Assembly (NCBI GenBank): GCA_048772705.1
Contig: JBLWGC010000230.1
Coordinates: forward strand, 620,001-684,000
Reading direction: 5' to 3'
Length of the DNA stretch: 64,000 nucleotides
Origin: Leidyana gryllorum EB-2025a
Taxonomy: Eukaryota > Apicomplexa
Made by a program: the position numbers and the translations under genes. How positions within the stretch are numbered: position 1 is the stretch's first letter; each line of letters opens with the position of its first letter. The notes under the pieces were generated by a model. That model saw nothing but the letters and a program-made list of their open reading frames with translations. It had not been told where the DNA came from and ran no database searches. Positions 10,122 to 21,400 of this stretch are shown here, piece after piece.

Positions 10122-10360
10122 ATTCGTCAAACCCCTGTGTGACACGGAGTGTTAGGGTACTGTAACCCTAGATTAGTGAACCCCCTTTTGCATCTTTTAT
10201 TTGTTTATATTTTATGTGTGGTGATCTATATGACGATTGGGGCCGGCTGACACGGAGACACCGGCATCCAAACACACGCGTGCTCGGCACAAACTGAACT
10301 GGTTGGATTAATCAAACTACGTGATGGCGAAGGACGGATTAAGGAGCAAGGCGGCAAGCA
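10122..10360 (+). repeat. Repeat copy C
   Basis: The left part (10122-10302) is the inverted partner of copy A. The right part (10241 onward) is a direct match to copy B and leads into a short ATG frame at 10324 (38 codons, starting MAKDGLRSKAA). The length, terminal inverted structure and lack of a transposase would fit a non-autonomous DNA element; no target duplication could be fixed. Confidence 0.7.
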
Positions 10361-10614
10361 ACCAGGAGGAAGATCAAAACCCTACGGTCGACCTTACGGC
10401 AGTTCCGAATGCTGATCGGCCTACAGAACCGATCACGAATTAGCAGGCTAGCCGCAGTAAAGCACCTTCCGGGGAGACACACTTTTTACCAAACAGATCA
10501 AACTAACAAAAACCAGCCGACGTTCACACCTACGCTCGACCCACTCAGACAAGACACAAGACAGTAACAGTTCACAGATCAACGAATTAGCAGAAGAAGG
10601 AAATTTCGGAAGAG

Positions 10615-13001
10615 ATGAGAGCTCCGTATTTTGGTCACAAGCCATACACCTCAGCTTCGCGGCTGAGGTTGACTCAAAGCATCGCGGGAGTCCTCTTCAC
10701 CCATGAGTCTCTAAGTGCTGCCGACCTGATCAGTCCTCAGGTTGTACAGGCGGTGAGAGAGCGGTGTGTGAAGTCGCCGTCTAGTTGGCCAGTGCTTCCA
10801 CCAGCCACTTGGCGAGACCATCCTGCTTTACACGGTCGGGTCCATGTCACCTTGGCAACCGAGCCGTTGTCTCGTTGTACCATTGAAACCGACCCGATGT
10901 TGCACACCGAACCCCACAAGGTCCGCTTTGAAGGGCCCCAGAGATTCTTTTGTCCCCTTAATGTGGATATTCTCGGCCTGGAAGAGCCAGGTGCCCAACA
11001 TCCGGAGGCTTACGCTCGAGGCGCGTTGGCCACGAGTGACGATGGGTGGAGAGTACAGTTGTGGTGTAACACATCACAAGTGAACCAGGAGACATATTCG
11101 ATCTCGTGGGACACTTGGTGGCGTGGATTTGACAGGTTGATCCCCGCCGTCAGTTACTTTTTGAAGAATGCACCACAGAAGTGGGGGTTCTCAAAGTCGG
11201 CCGTCATTGAGGCACGCACTTTAGACGCGTTCCAAAATGTACAAATTACTGTCAGACAGGAAGAGACGACGGAGGAGAGGACTCGAACATTTGCTGTTTG
11301 TTTCGGAGGTGTGGAGAGTTTGGGGTCGCTTCAGTATCCGCAAGAAATCCAGCTGTTGGCAACACATTCGAAGGTCATCGACGCAAACTCCTCTTCTGCT
11401 CCAGGCGGATCGTCGACGGCATCTGTGCCGAGTAGCGAAGCCCCAGAGAACGAGTCAACGAGCCCTCCTGTGGCTAGAAGGGTCGAGAACGGGGCGGATG
11501 GAGGGGCTCTACACTCGTCTACGAGGTCGAATCCAATGATCGAAGAGATGGAACGCAAATGGCCGGAACTGCACTCCCTCTTAACGGCTGTGGGTGCTTT
11601 CGATCAGCAATCCGGGGCCGACATTATGCAGACGGGGTACACTGTACGGAACATGAGACAAGTGGACAACAAGTTTCGCTTGGTTCACAACAACAGAGGT
11701 GAAATGATACTGTTGTTGGGCCCCGACAAAGCTTCGGTCGATGTCGTCATTGCATTACAGCGCATCGGCAATGTTAACTATCTCACCGGTTTGCCCGTCT
11801 CCGATGGGAAATGGTGTTGGGAGCTGAACCCGTTCCCCGAGTACTTTCGGCAAAACACAGAAGTGTCTCCGAAGAGCGCTGTATGGTGGGAAGAGCGACA
11901 GATGGACCGAAGCGAACCCAAACGCTATCACTGTGTGATGGTGGAAAGCGAAGAGGTGATCAAAAGTGTCGTCGCGACCGAGTTGAGAGTGAATGGTGCA
12001 TCGTACTTTCCCCCTGAATTCCAATTCGAGCTGAAGACTTGGGCTCCAGGAATGGAGTTGGCCGATGTCATTACTCGTCTCAATCCGACGCCCCAGCGGC
12101 CTCCGAGAGTCAGAGGCCCGTTGTGGGAGGAATTACAGCAGCTGCGGTTGCTGCATGGGGCCAAGCCGACAGAGTGAGATTCCTAAATGAATATTTGATG
12201 GACTTGAGTGAATGGGAATGGAGCACAGTCCCAATGCCAACAGTGTGCGGGCCGAATTGGGGGGCCCCGGAGGTCTGTCTGGAGTGGTCGTCTCCCGATG
12301 CACCCTGCCGTCCTGAGAATCGGCGGCTGTCGACGGGTCTGCGACGGCTCCTGAAAGCCAACGGGTGGTTGCGGGACTCTTGCGTGCACACTGCCAGAAG
12401 CGCTGTGGACGTTGTGAAAGTGAGGGGGGTTGACAGAGTGGTGCAGCTCAAGGGGCATCCGTTCTCGGGTATTGAGGCCTTTGGCATCTGTAGGGGAAGA
12501 AGTGAGGGTCCGCAGCCGGAGCGAAGGATGCTGACGGTCCAAAATGTGGATGGAGTTGAGTATCTCAGAGTCATTGACCCTAACGACGCATCTCAGTGGT
12601 TCCTGCACCCAGACGATCCCCTCGTACGCCACTTCAGTGGGAGAAGAGGAGAATACAAAACTGTTCTGTATTGGAAGGAGCCAGTGGGCGCAGAAGGGGA
12701 AGGATCTCGAGATCACCACGAGTTCCACGCAATCGCCCAGACCACCGGCTGGCAAATGGAGTATTACAAAGCGGTTCGGGACTCACATTTTGATTCCTGG
12801 CGGGTATTACAATGGCCTTCTCAGTTGAGAGGGGAGAGTGTCGCACAAGTGCTGGCCGAAGCACAAGCTGAGCCACAACGATTCACAGAAGTCCGCACGC
12901 ATCCGGGCGAACGCTCCGTTTCTCGCTCACACGCTGAGGAAGACATGGAGTGGCCATCATCATCACACGTGGACCGCCGCACACGCCCAGATAGTCATTG
13001 A
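10615..13001 (+). CDS. Novel module family, member 3, two C-terminal modules; end cut by LTR insertion
   Basis: Exon 1 is 10615-12173 and exon 2 is 12209-13001, joined by a 35-nt GT-AG intron whose phase fits, giving 783 aa as it stands. Without splicing, exon 1 stops at 12177. The N-terminal half mirrors member 1: possible signal segment, ADLISPQVVQ, FEGPQRFFCPLNVDILG, TSDDGWRVQLW and SWDTWWRGFDRLIPAVSYFL. Module 1 has ALQRIGNVNYLTGL (about 380) and KRYHCVMV (about 434). Module 2 in exon 2 has LLKANGWL, TVQNVDGVEYLRVI and KTVLYW. The terminal TGA (12999-13001) is the first three bases of an inserted LTR element, not the ancestral stop. After each element the frame stays open (17934-18240, then 23176-23228 to TAG), so the original protein was probably about 120 residues longer. 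Function unknown. Confidence 0.82.
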
Positions 13002-13177
13002 GCCGTGTGAATGGCTCACGTTAACCTCCGAGGCTGCGGGGGTTCCTATAGGCTTACTCAACATAGGCGTGTCGCTCATTAGTTATCAACTAGCTCTGAT
13101 CTATTTACAAAAGACTAAAAGGATGTCGGCGACATAACATTGCCTTCGCGTTTTGCCTCACTGCGCCTGACCGCTCA
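12999..13177 (-). repeat. LTR, copy 1 (3' LTR of the element)
   Basis: 179 bp, begins TGAGCCGTGTG and ends GACCGCTCA on the plus strand. Its first three bases supply the stop codon of the interrupted host frame. Confidence 0.96.
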
Positions 13178-13198
13178 GCTCCCCTCCCGCCGCGTCCC

Positions 13199-16100
13199 TC
13201 AATCGATTACCACTCTAGAGGGCGCGCGGCGCTTCTTAGCGGGCGGGCCGTCCGCCGTGGGTCGTAGCGGATCTTCCACCCGCGCTCGCCCCTGCAAGAC
13301 GACATCCTCCACAGTAACGTCCTTGGGCCAGCCCCGATTCAAAGGCCTCTCTCGTAGCCACTGCCCTTCGTTCTTCTCCACGTGGTCGACGGTAAGTTGG
13401 AAGAGTGACCCGGGGATAGCAGCGGGCAGTGGGGTAAGCTTCCGGAGCGCTACTGTACGCAGCTCCTCGGCCCGGCCCAGGTGCGCCACTGTGGCACTAC
13501 CGTCCCGGACTCGCACCACGCGACACGGCAGGGAGTGGCGGAAGCTAGACGACGTGGGGCCGTGGAGATCTGCTTGCAGCATAGCGTCTCGGGCTTCCTT
13601 GGACGCCTCGGTCAGGACCCAGTCACCTACTGTTATCGCCTTGGCGGGTTGCGCCTCCAGCGCCCGCGTTCGCTGCGCCAGCACCCACCCTACGTACCCT
13701 TGCAACCGGTGGGCGCGCTGTTGCGCGACTCTAGCCTCGTTGTTGTCTTGTCGCAGCGCCTGCCAACCGGCGATCGCCGGCTCGAACCCCATCAACATGT
13801 AGAACGGCGACCGCGCCGTAGCTACATGGGGCGTGGCGTTATAGGCCATCACTAGCGACGCGACCAGAGTCTCCAGCGGCTCCGCGGTGCCCTCGGCTAC
13901 CAGAGCGTCAACGCCCCGCTTGAGAAACTCGTGCGAGGCCTCGTTGATCCCGTTGCCTTGCGGGTAATGAGCCGTGGTGAAGTAGTGGGTACACCCCATT
14001 TCGATGTCCACAAGCTCGCGAAAGGCAGCCCCCTGGAACACCGATCCTCTGTCGGTAAGTATCGCGGTAGGGACCTGGAAGGTATAGAGCCACTTCTCCC
14101 GGAGGGCCTTGGCCACGCTCTTGGCCGTTGGGGGCTCCCACAGTACCTCCACTACCATGAATCGCGAGTAATGATCCACGATCACCACCCACCAGTAAGC
14201 TTCCCCTTTCCATCGTCTCGGCCCGACGAGGTCGATACTGACTATCTCGCACGGCCACGGCTTAGTCAACATGCCCACGAGGGCCCGCTTCGTCGGCTTA
14301 CGGAGTCGCTGACACACGATGCACGCCCTGACATACTCTGCGGCCTGCTCGGACATCCCTGGCCAGTAGACCCACTGCCGCATAAGCCTCAGCATCCGGT
14401 TTACCGCCACGTGCATCCCGGCCTTCCCGCAGTGGAACCAGTATAAGAGGGTCTCTCGCCAGTCTGGTGGAATCCACAGCTTCGTACTCCCTATTTTGTA
14501 ATACAGGCCTTCCGGCCCTTTTCTTATCAGATTCTCCTCTCCCGGAGGGATCGATTTAGACGCCTCTCGTAACTGAGGGATCGACGGGAGCAACGGGGGT
14601 GGCCAGATCTGCGCGACTGCCTCAGCCTCGAAGAGCGGCACGCAATACTCTTCCATATCTATCCCGCCTTCGTCATCTGCTGGGTGCCGCGACAAGTAAT
14701 CGGCCACGACGTTGTCCTCCCCTTCTAGGTAGATGAACTCCAAGTCGTACTGCTGTAAGAACAGCGACCAGCGCAGGAACTTGCCATCCTGCATCGCGTT
14801 GAAATACTTCAGCGCGGCATGGTCCGTAATTACGAAGGTCTTGCGGGTGCGGATGTAGTCGTGGAACTTCTTTACAGCCCACACCACTGCGAATGCTTCC
14901 TGTTCCGACGTGCTCCACCTGGTCTCCGCGTCAGTCAACTTCTTACTAGCATATTCCAGGGTCACCAGCGTCCCCTCCTGGGCTTGCATCAGCACCGCCC
15001 CGACCCCTTTCTTACAGGCATCCGTGTTAATCACGAACAGCCCAGGGCCCTTAGGATAGGCCAGTAAGGCCGCTTCGGCGATTCCCTTCTTAACTAGCGC
15101 GAACGCTCGTTGCTGCTCGGGACCCCACTCGAAGGGGTGACTCTGCTTGGTGAGAGACGTCAGTGGCTCCGCGATCGTGCTGTAATCCTGCACGAACTTT
15201 CTCAAGTAGCTACTCATCCCCAAGAACTCCCGTAGCTCTCTCAAATTCGTGGGTGCAGGTGCGTTTACGATCCCCTGCACCTTCTTCGGACTCGGCCTGA
15301 TGCCTTCCCGACTTACTCTAAACCCTAGCATGTTGACCTCTCGCCTGTACAGCTCCGTCTTCTTGAGCTTGAAGAAGAACCCTGCTTCCCTCGCCGCCGC
15401 CAGTACCTCTCGCAGCGTCGCGTCGTGTTCCTCCTTCGTGTCACCCCAAATGGTGATATCGTCAATGTACCTCGTCGCGCAACGGACGGAACCGAAGGCT
15501 AGATCTAACGCGCGTTGACACTCGCTCGGAGAATTACGCACTCCGAACGGGAGCACCGTGTACTCGTAAGTGCCAGCGTGGGTGATCATCGCGGTGTACG
15601 GCATACTCCCCTCCTCTAGCCTTACGTTCCAGAAACCGTTGGCGCAATCTAGAGCCGAGTACCACTCGTGCCCGGCTGCCAATTGGCACAGGTCCCACAC
15701 GTGAGGCAGGGGGTACGCGTCCGGTACCATCTGCGCGTTGAGAGGGCGGTAATCTACTACAATCCGCCACTCCCCAGTCTTCTTCTTTACAAATAAGGGG
15801 CTTGCACCCCACGGGCTCTTACTCGGCCTGATTACACCAGCCTTGAGCATACTCTGGAGTTGCTTATCCAACTCCTCCTTCAACTCCGCGGTCAGCGGTC
15901 TCAACCTTGCCCTATACGGCTTCCCGTAAACCTCGAAGCTGGCGGTGCTGACCTTAACTCGCCCCGGCACCGGGTCCAGCCAGGCATCTTTATACTCCCA
16001 CCAGATGTCCCACAGCTCAGAGACCCTCTCCGGACTCAAGTGACTCGTGATCGCATGAAACGTAGCTCGAGCCTCGGCTTTCTTTTCTTCGTCGGTAGCC

Positions 16101-17830
16101 CCTATCTCGTAGCCTGTAACGACGTCTTTAGCCGCATTGGCTCGCTTCTCTTCCTCCGTAAGCTCAACCATCAGCGCCTCGACCCTCCTAGGCAGTAACT
16201 GGCCCTCGAGAGGGTCCAGCAACAGCCCGCTGGTCTTCAACGCGTCCATACCTACTAGTAACTGGTCATGATGCGTCTCGACTACCCAAAACGATTGCTC
16301 AAAGCCAACCCCTCCAATCTCCAACTTTACAGGTTCGAGCTTCCGGCCCCTCGCGGTACCCAGCCCGGCGAAGTTTACCGTATCACCGGTAGCCCTTAAC
16401 CCGAACTTCTTACGCAACGAAGGCCCGCAGACACTGAAAGCCGCTCCTGTGTCGACTATCGCCTCGAACTCTACTCCGTTGATCTTTACGGGCATCCGGA
16501 AAGCCTTTCCGAACCCGTTCGGCGAGCAGCGATACACCTCTCTCTCGCCAAGGTAATCTTTGAGCAGGCGGCAGGTCTCCTCGAGGACTCCTTCATCGTC
16601 GGTCTCGCTCGACGAGTCCTCGGCCTCGCACACCTTGGCGTCCGCTTTCTCCTCTTCCGCTGCTTTCTTCTTGGCGGCCTCCTTGAGCTCTCGGTAATGC
16701 TTCGCTTTACGCTCTCTAACTTTCGCTGCTCGACTTCGCAAGATCTCCAACAGCTCTTCCGCGCTTACGATCTTCTCTTCGGCTGAATACGGCTCCTTAG
16801 ACTGAAGCACGTGACCTGCCCGGGTCTCCATTACACGAAGCTTGATCCTCTGCGACTTCGGATCGCGCTTTACTAGCGCCCTACACGTGGTCGCGGCGTG
16901 ACCTTTCTTGTCGCAATGCTCGCACTTTTTCTCCTTGTACTCGCAGTCCTTCGAGTGGTGACCCTTCAACCCACACCTGAAGCAGGGAGGCTTCTCCACC
17001 TCCTTCTTGGGGGTATCGGCCGGCGCCTTGGGCGGCTCCGCCGTTTTCTCTTCCATCGACTCATCAGTCGCCGGAGGCTCTGCCGTAAACAGCGGGACAC
17101 CCGTCCGCGCTCTCTTCTTAGCACACTCAGCTTCGGCGAACTCAGCCCCGTCCATTAAGGCCGTGAGCGAGTCGAGGTTGGGCATATAGCTTAATCTCTC
17201 GAGCACATCGAGGGGTAAACTTCTCTTGAAGAGCATCCGCAACCTTCCCTCGGTGAGCAGGGAGTCGTGTTGGCGACGGTCTCTCACTCGGACGAATCTC
17301 CTGCAGACCGAACGCATCCACGCCACCGCATCCGGCACTGTCCCCGCTCTCTTTCCCGCAGCGATCTCTAACTCGAGCTCCTCTACGTAGTCGGAGTGGC
17401 GGAAGTGTCTCTTCGCCACTCTCTCGACCATCTCCTCGTACTGGAGTCCCGCCGGTAGGCTACGGAGGGTTGCCGCTACATTCGGCGTTGCCACCAGAGC
17501 CCAGGCATCTCTGAAGAGTTCGGAGCAGAGTCCGAATCTCTTGATTTGCGCCGCCGCTGCGTCGACCCAGTCTTCGAACGCTCTCTCGTTGGGCGGGTCG
17601 AATGGAGCGAGGTTGAGGAAGTTGAGGAACTTGGCTCTCCGATTGAGCTGTTCCACCACGTCGTCCTCATGTGGTTCTCGGGGGAACCTCTCGTCGTTAG
17701 CTAGGAACTCCAACAGCACAGCCTCGTGGTTCCCAGAACAGCCCCCAGCTGAGCCGTGTGAATGGCTCACGTTAACCTCCGAGGCTGCGGGGGTTCCTAT
17801 AGGCTTACTCAACATAGGCGTGTCGCTCAT
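13199..17830 (-). CDS. Gag-pol polyprotein of LTR element copy 1
   Basis: Single frame of 1543 aa. Approximate positions are: two CCHC zinc knuckles at 283-315 (CFRCGLKGHHSKDC, CEHCDKKGHAATTC), aspartic protease at about 456 (VDTGA), reverse transcriptase about 620-800 with YIDD, RNase H about 930, and integrase from about 1130 with an HHCC zinc finger and the D, D, E residues of the catalytic core. No chromodomain was seen. The start codon lies inside the 5' LTR, so the first 27 residues are LTR-encoded, a layout also known from yeast Ty1. Gag and pol are in one frame without a shift. Confidence 0.95.
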   Translation of the reverse strand: MSDTPMLSKPIGTPAASEVNVSHSHGSAGGCSGNHEAVLLEFLANDERFPREPHEDDVVEQLNRRAKFLNFLNLAPFDPPNERAFEDWVDAAAAQIKRFGLCSELFRDAWALVATPNVAATLRSLPAGLQYEEMVERVAKRHFRHSDYVEELELEIAAGKRAGTVPDAVAWMRSVCRRFVRVRDRRQHDSLLTEGRLRMLFKRSLPLDVLERLSYMPNLDSLTALMDGAEFAEAECAKKRARTGVPLFTAEPPATDESMEEKTAEPPKAPADTPKKEVEKPPCFRCGLKGHHSKDCEYKEKKCEHCDKKGHAATTCRALVKRDPKSQRIKLRVMETRAGHVLQSKEPYSAEEKIVSAEELLEILRSRAAKVRERKAKHYRELKEAAKKKAAEEEKADAKVCEAEDSSSETDDEGVLEETCRLLKDYLGEREVYRCSPNGFGKAFRMPVKINGVEFEAIVDTGAAFSVCGPSLRKKFGLRATGDTVNFAGLGTARGRKLEPVKLEIGGVGFEQSFWVVETHHDQLLVGMDALKTSGLLLDPLEGQLLPRRVEALMVELTEEEKRANAAKDVVTGYEIGATDEEKKAEARATFHAITSHLSPERVSELWDIWWEYKDAWLDPVPGRVKVSTASFEVYGKPYRARLRPLTAELKEELDKQLQSMLKAGVIRPSKSPWGASPLFVKKKTGEWRIVVDYRPLNAQMVPDAYPLPHVWDLCQLAAGHEWYSALDCANGFWNVRLEEGSMPYTAMITHAGTYEYTVLPFGVRNSPSECQRALDLAFGSVRCATRYIDDITIWGDTKEEHDATLREVLAAAREAGFFFKLKKTELYRREVNMLGFRVSREGIRPSPKKVQGIVNAPAPTNLRELREFLGMSSYLRKFVQDYSTIAEPLTSLTKQSHPFEWGPEQQRAFALVKKGIAEAALLAYPKGPGLFVINTDACKKGVGAVLMQAQEGTLVTLEYASKKLTDAETRWSTSEQEAFAVVWAVKKFHDYIRTRKTFVITDHAALKYFNAMQDGKFLRWSLFLQQYDLEFIYLEGEDNVVADYLSRHPADDEGGIDMEEYCVPLFEAEAVAQIWPPPLLPSIPQLREASKSIPPGEENLIRKGPEGLYYKIGSTKLWIPPDWRETLLYWFHCGKAGMHVAVNRMLRLMRQWVYWPGMSEQAAEYVRACIVCQRLRKPTKRALVGMLTKPWPCEIVSIDLVGPRRWKGEAYWWVVIVDHYSRFMVVEVLWEPPTAKSVAKALREKWLYTFQVPTAILTDRGSVFQGAAFRELVDIEMGCTHYFTTAHYPQGNGINEASHEFLKRGVDALVAEGTAEPLETLVASLVMAYNATPHVATARSPFYMLMGFEPAIAGWQALRQDNNEARVAQQRAHRLQGYVGWVLAQRTRALEAQPAKAITVGDWVLTEASKEARDAMLQADLHGPTSSSFRHSLPCRVVRVRDGSATVAHLGRAEELRTVALRKLTPLPAAIPGSLFQLTVDHVEKNEGQWLRERPLNRGWPKDVTVEDVVLQGRARVEDPLRPTADGPPAKKRRAPSRVVID

Positions 17831-17928
17831 TAGTTATCAACTAGCTCTGATCTATTTACAAAAGACTAAAAGGATGTCGGCGACATAACATTGCCTTCGC
17901 GTTTTGCCTCACTGCGCCTGACCGCTCA
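17750..17928 (-). repeat. LTR, copy 1 (5' LTR of the element)
   Basis: Second 179-bp LTR of copy 1. It contains the gag start codon at 17830 and about 98 bp upstream of it that must hold the promoter. Just inside, on the element strand, is TGGGGGCTGTTC, a candidate primer-binding site that I could not match to a tRNA. Confidence 0.93.
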
Positions 17929-17933
17929 GTCAT

Positions 17934-18240
17934 TCAAGAGCGCCCGAGACGATGGTCGTTGAGAACGGGCGGTCATTACCACCATCACGCCGGCGACTTC
18001 TTCGTGAAAGAACGGACAGGCCTCGGATGCCCGTACGGACACCTCCACCACCACCACCACCAAGATGGGGGATCCTGACATCACGCCTGCGAGGCACACA
18101 CACCTCACGGCCCGACGGCGAGCAATTGAGGAGCCCTCGTCGTGAAACTGAGGGAGGCGGGTGGGTATCATTACCACGGCGATCACGCGACGCAATCCTC
18201 GCAAACATCCCGGGTGACGCGTGGCGAGCAGTTGTACAAG
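17934..18240 (+). pseudogene. Host-gene fragment stranded between the two LTR elements
   Basis: 307 bp between the two elements. Its frame is open throughout and in phase with the host gene that stops at 12999, once the element and one copy of GTCAT are ignored. It encodes a basic, Pro/Arg-rich stretch (TPPPPPPPRWG) ending DAWRAVVQ just before the second element. It is flanked by GTCAT at its left and ACAAG at its right. It is probably part of the original C-terminus of the module-family gene, or of its 3' region; the open frame alone is modest evidence. Confidence 0.6.
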
Positions 18241-18419
18241 TGAGCCGTGTGAATGGCTCACGTTAACCTCCGAGGCTGCGGGGGTTCCTATAGGCTTACT
18301 CAACATAGGCGTGTCGCTCATTAGTTATCAACTAGCTCTGATCTATTTACAAAAGACTAAAAGGATGTCGGCGACATAACATTGCCTTCGCGTTTTGCCT
18401 CACTGCGCCTGACCGCTCA
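18241..18419 (-). repeat. LTR, copy 2 (3' LTR of the element)
   Basis: 179 bp, same sequence as the other three LTR copies by eye. Host sequence reads directly into it from the left. Confidence 0.95.
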
Positions 18420-18440
18420 GCTCCCCTCCCGCCGCGTCCC

Positions 18441-21400
18441 TCAATCGATTACCACTCTAGAGGGCGCGCGGCGCTTCTTAGCGGGCGGGCCGTCCGCCGT
18501 GGGTCGTAGCGGATCTTCCACCCGCGCTCGCCCCTGCAAGACGACATCCTCCACAGTAACGTCCTTGGGCCAGCCCCGATTCAAAGGCCTCTCTCGTAGC
18601 CACTGCCCTTCGTTCTTCTCCACGTGGTCGACGGTAAGTTGGAAGAGTGACCCGGGGATAGCAGCGGGCAGTGGGGTAAGCTTCCGGAGCGCTACTGTAC
18701 GCAGCTCCTCGGCCCGGCCCAGGTGCGCCACTGTGGCACTACCGTCCCGGACTCGCACCACGCGACACGGCAGGGAGTGGCGGAAGCTAGACGACGTGGG
18801 GCCGTGGAGATCTGCTTGCAGCATAGCGTCTCGGGCTTCCTTGGACGCCTCGGTCAGGACCCAGTCACCTACTGTTATCGCCTTGGCGGGTTGCGCCTCC
18901 AGCGCCCGCGTTCGCTGCGCCAGCACCCACCCTACGTACCCTTGCAACCGGTGGGCGCGCTGTTGCGCGACTCTAGCCTCGTTGTTGTCTTGTCGCAGCG
19001 CCTGCCAACCGGCGATCGCCGGCTCGAACCCCATCAACATGTAGAACGGCGACCGCGCCGTAGCTACATGGGGCGTGGCGTTATAGGCCATCACTAGCGA
19101 CGCGACCAGAGTCTCCAGCGGCTCCGCGGTGCCCTCGGCTACCAGAGCGTCAACGCCCCGCTTGAGAAACTCGTGCGAGGCCTCGTTGATCCCGTTGCCT
19201 TGCGGGTAATGAGCCGTGGTGAAGTAGTGGGTACACCCCATTTCGATGTCCACAAGCTCGCGAAAGGCAGCCCCCTGGAACACCGATCCTCTGTCGGTAA
19301 GTATCGCGGTAGGGACCTGGAAGGTATAGAGCCACTTCTCCCGGAGGGCCTTGGCCACGCTCTTGGCCGTTGGGGGCTCCCACAGTACCTCCACTACCAT
19401 GAATCGCGAGTAATGATCCACGATCACCACCCACCAGTAAGCTTCCCCTTTCCATCGTCTCGGCCCGACGAGGTCGATACTGACTATCTCGCACGGCCAC
19501 GGCTTAGTCAACATGCCCACGAGGGCCCGCTTCGTCGGCTTACGGAGTCGCTGACACACGATGCACGCCCTGACATACTCTGCGGCCTGCTCGGACATCC
19601 CTGGCCAGTAGACCCACTGCCGCATAAGCCTCAGCATCCGGTTTACCGCCACGTGCATCCCGGCCTTCCCGCAGTGGAACCAGTATAAGAGGGTCTCTCG
19701 CCAGTCTGGTGGAATCCACAGCTTCGTACTCCCTATTTTGTAATACAGGCCTTCCGGCCCTTTTCTTATCAGATTCTCCTCTCCCGGAGGGATCGATTTA
19801 GACGCCTCTCGTAACTGAGGGATCGACGGGAGCAACGGGGGTGGCCAGATCTGCGCGACTGCCTCAGCCTCGAAGAGCGGCACGCAATACTCTTCCATAT
19901 CTATCCCGCCTTCGTCATCTGCTGGGTGCCGCGACAAGTAATCGGCCACGACGTTGTCCTCCCCTTCTAGGTAGATGAACTCCAAGTCGTACTGCTGTAA
20001 GAACAGCGACCAGCGCAGGAACTTGCCATCCTGCATCGCGTTGAAATACTTCAGCGCGGCATGGTCCGTAATTACGAAGGTCTTGCGGGTGCGGATGTAG
20101 TCGTGGAACTTCTTTACAGCCCACACCACTGCGAATGCTTCCTGTTCCGACGTGCTCCACCTGGTCTCCGCGTCAGTCAACTTCTTACTAGCATATTCCA
20201 GGGTCACCAGCGTCCCCTCTTGGGCTTGCATCAGCACCGCCCCGACCCCTTTCTTACAGGCATCCGTGTTAATCACGAACAGCCCAGGGCCCTTAGGATA
20301 GGCCAGTAAGGCCGCTTCGGCGATTCCCTTCTTAACTAGCGCGAACGCTCGTTGCTGCTCGGGACCCCACTCGAAGGGGTGACTCTGCTTGGTGAGAGAC
20401 GTCAGTGGCTCCGCGATCGTGCTGTAATCCTGCACGAACTTTCTCAAGTAGCTACTCATCCCCAAGAACTCCCGTAGCTCTCTCAAATTCGTGGGTGCAG
20501 GTGCGTTTACGATCCCCTGCACCTTCTTCGGACTCGGCCTGATGCCTTCCCGACTTACTCTAAACCCTAGCATGTTGACCTCTCGCCTGTACAGCTCCGT
20601 CTTCTTGAGCTTGAAGAAGAACCCTGCTTCCCTCGCCGCCGCCAGTACCTCTCGCAGCGTCGCGTCGTGTTCCTCCTTCGTGTCACCCCAAATGGTGATA
20701 TCGTCAATGTACCTCGTCGCGCAACGGACGGAACCGAAGGCTAGATCTAACGCGCGTTGACACTCGCTCGGAGAATTACGCACTCCGAACGGGAGCACCG
20801 TGTACTCGTAAGTGCCAGCGTGGGTGATCATCGCGGTGTACGGCATACTCCCCTCCTCTAGCCTTACGTTCCAGAAACCGTTGGCGCAATCTAGAGCCGA
20901 GTACCACTCGTGCCCGGCTGCCAATTGGCACAGGTCCCACACGTGAGGCAGGGGGTACGCGTCCGGTACCATCTGCGCGTTGAGAGGGCGGTAATCTACT
21001 ACAATCCGCCACTCCCCAGTCTTCTTCTTTACAAATAAGGGGCTTGCACCCCACGGGCTCTTACTCGGCCTGATTACACCAGCCTTGAGCATACTCTGGA
21101 GTTGCTTATCCAACTCCTCCTTCAACTCCGCGGTCAGCGGTCTCAACCTTGCCCTATACGGCTTCCCGTAAACCTCGAAGCTGGCGGTGCTGACCTTAAC
21201 TCGCCCCGGCACCGGGTCCAGCCAGGCATCTTTATACTCCCACCAGATGTCCCACAGCTCAGAGACCCTCTCCGGACTCAAGTGACTCGTGATCGCATGA
21301 AACGTAGCTCGAGCCTCGGCTTTCTTTTCTTCGTCGGTAGCCCCTATCTCGTAGCCTGTAACGACGTCTTTAGCCGCATTGGCTCGCTTCTCTTCCTCCG

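Larger units (their letters stand above)
8928..10614. other. Repeat-bearing intergenic region
   Basis: 1.7 kb between family members 2 and 3. A 103-codon frame from ATG 8955 to 9266 shows no recognisable similarity and may be chance or a remnant. The rest is dominated by three related repeat copies (about 9669-9838, 9856-9985 and 10122-10360). No other gene was supported. Confidence 0.7.
12999..17928 (-). mobile_element. Ty3/gypsy-type LTR retrotransposon, copy 1 (looks whole)
   Basis: A complete element on the minus strand: two 179-bp LTRs (12999-13177 and 17750-17928) that look identical, each TG...CA, flanked by the 5-bp target duplication GTCAT (12994-12998 and 17929-17933). A purine-rich tract (CGGGAGGGGAGC on the element strand) abuts the inner side of the 3' LTR. 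One long gag-pol frame fills the interior. Domain order protease, RT, RNase H, integrase places it in the Ty3/gypsy group. No breaks were seen. Identical LTRs and an intact duplication indicate a very recent insertion, into the 3' part of the module-family gene. Confidence 0.96.

Noticed and set aside
12039-12208. Separate gene starting at 12039 upstream of module 2
   Set aside because: The first part is the out-of-frame overlap with member 3. A 35-nt in-phase intron joins the two frames into one gene.
17926-18321. Minus-strand frame running from the LTR start codon into host DNA
   Set aside because: The first residues are those encoded by the 3' LTR, and the rest is antisense of the host fragment. 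It is an accident of insertion.
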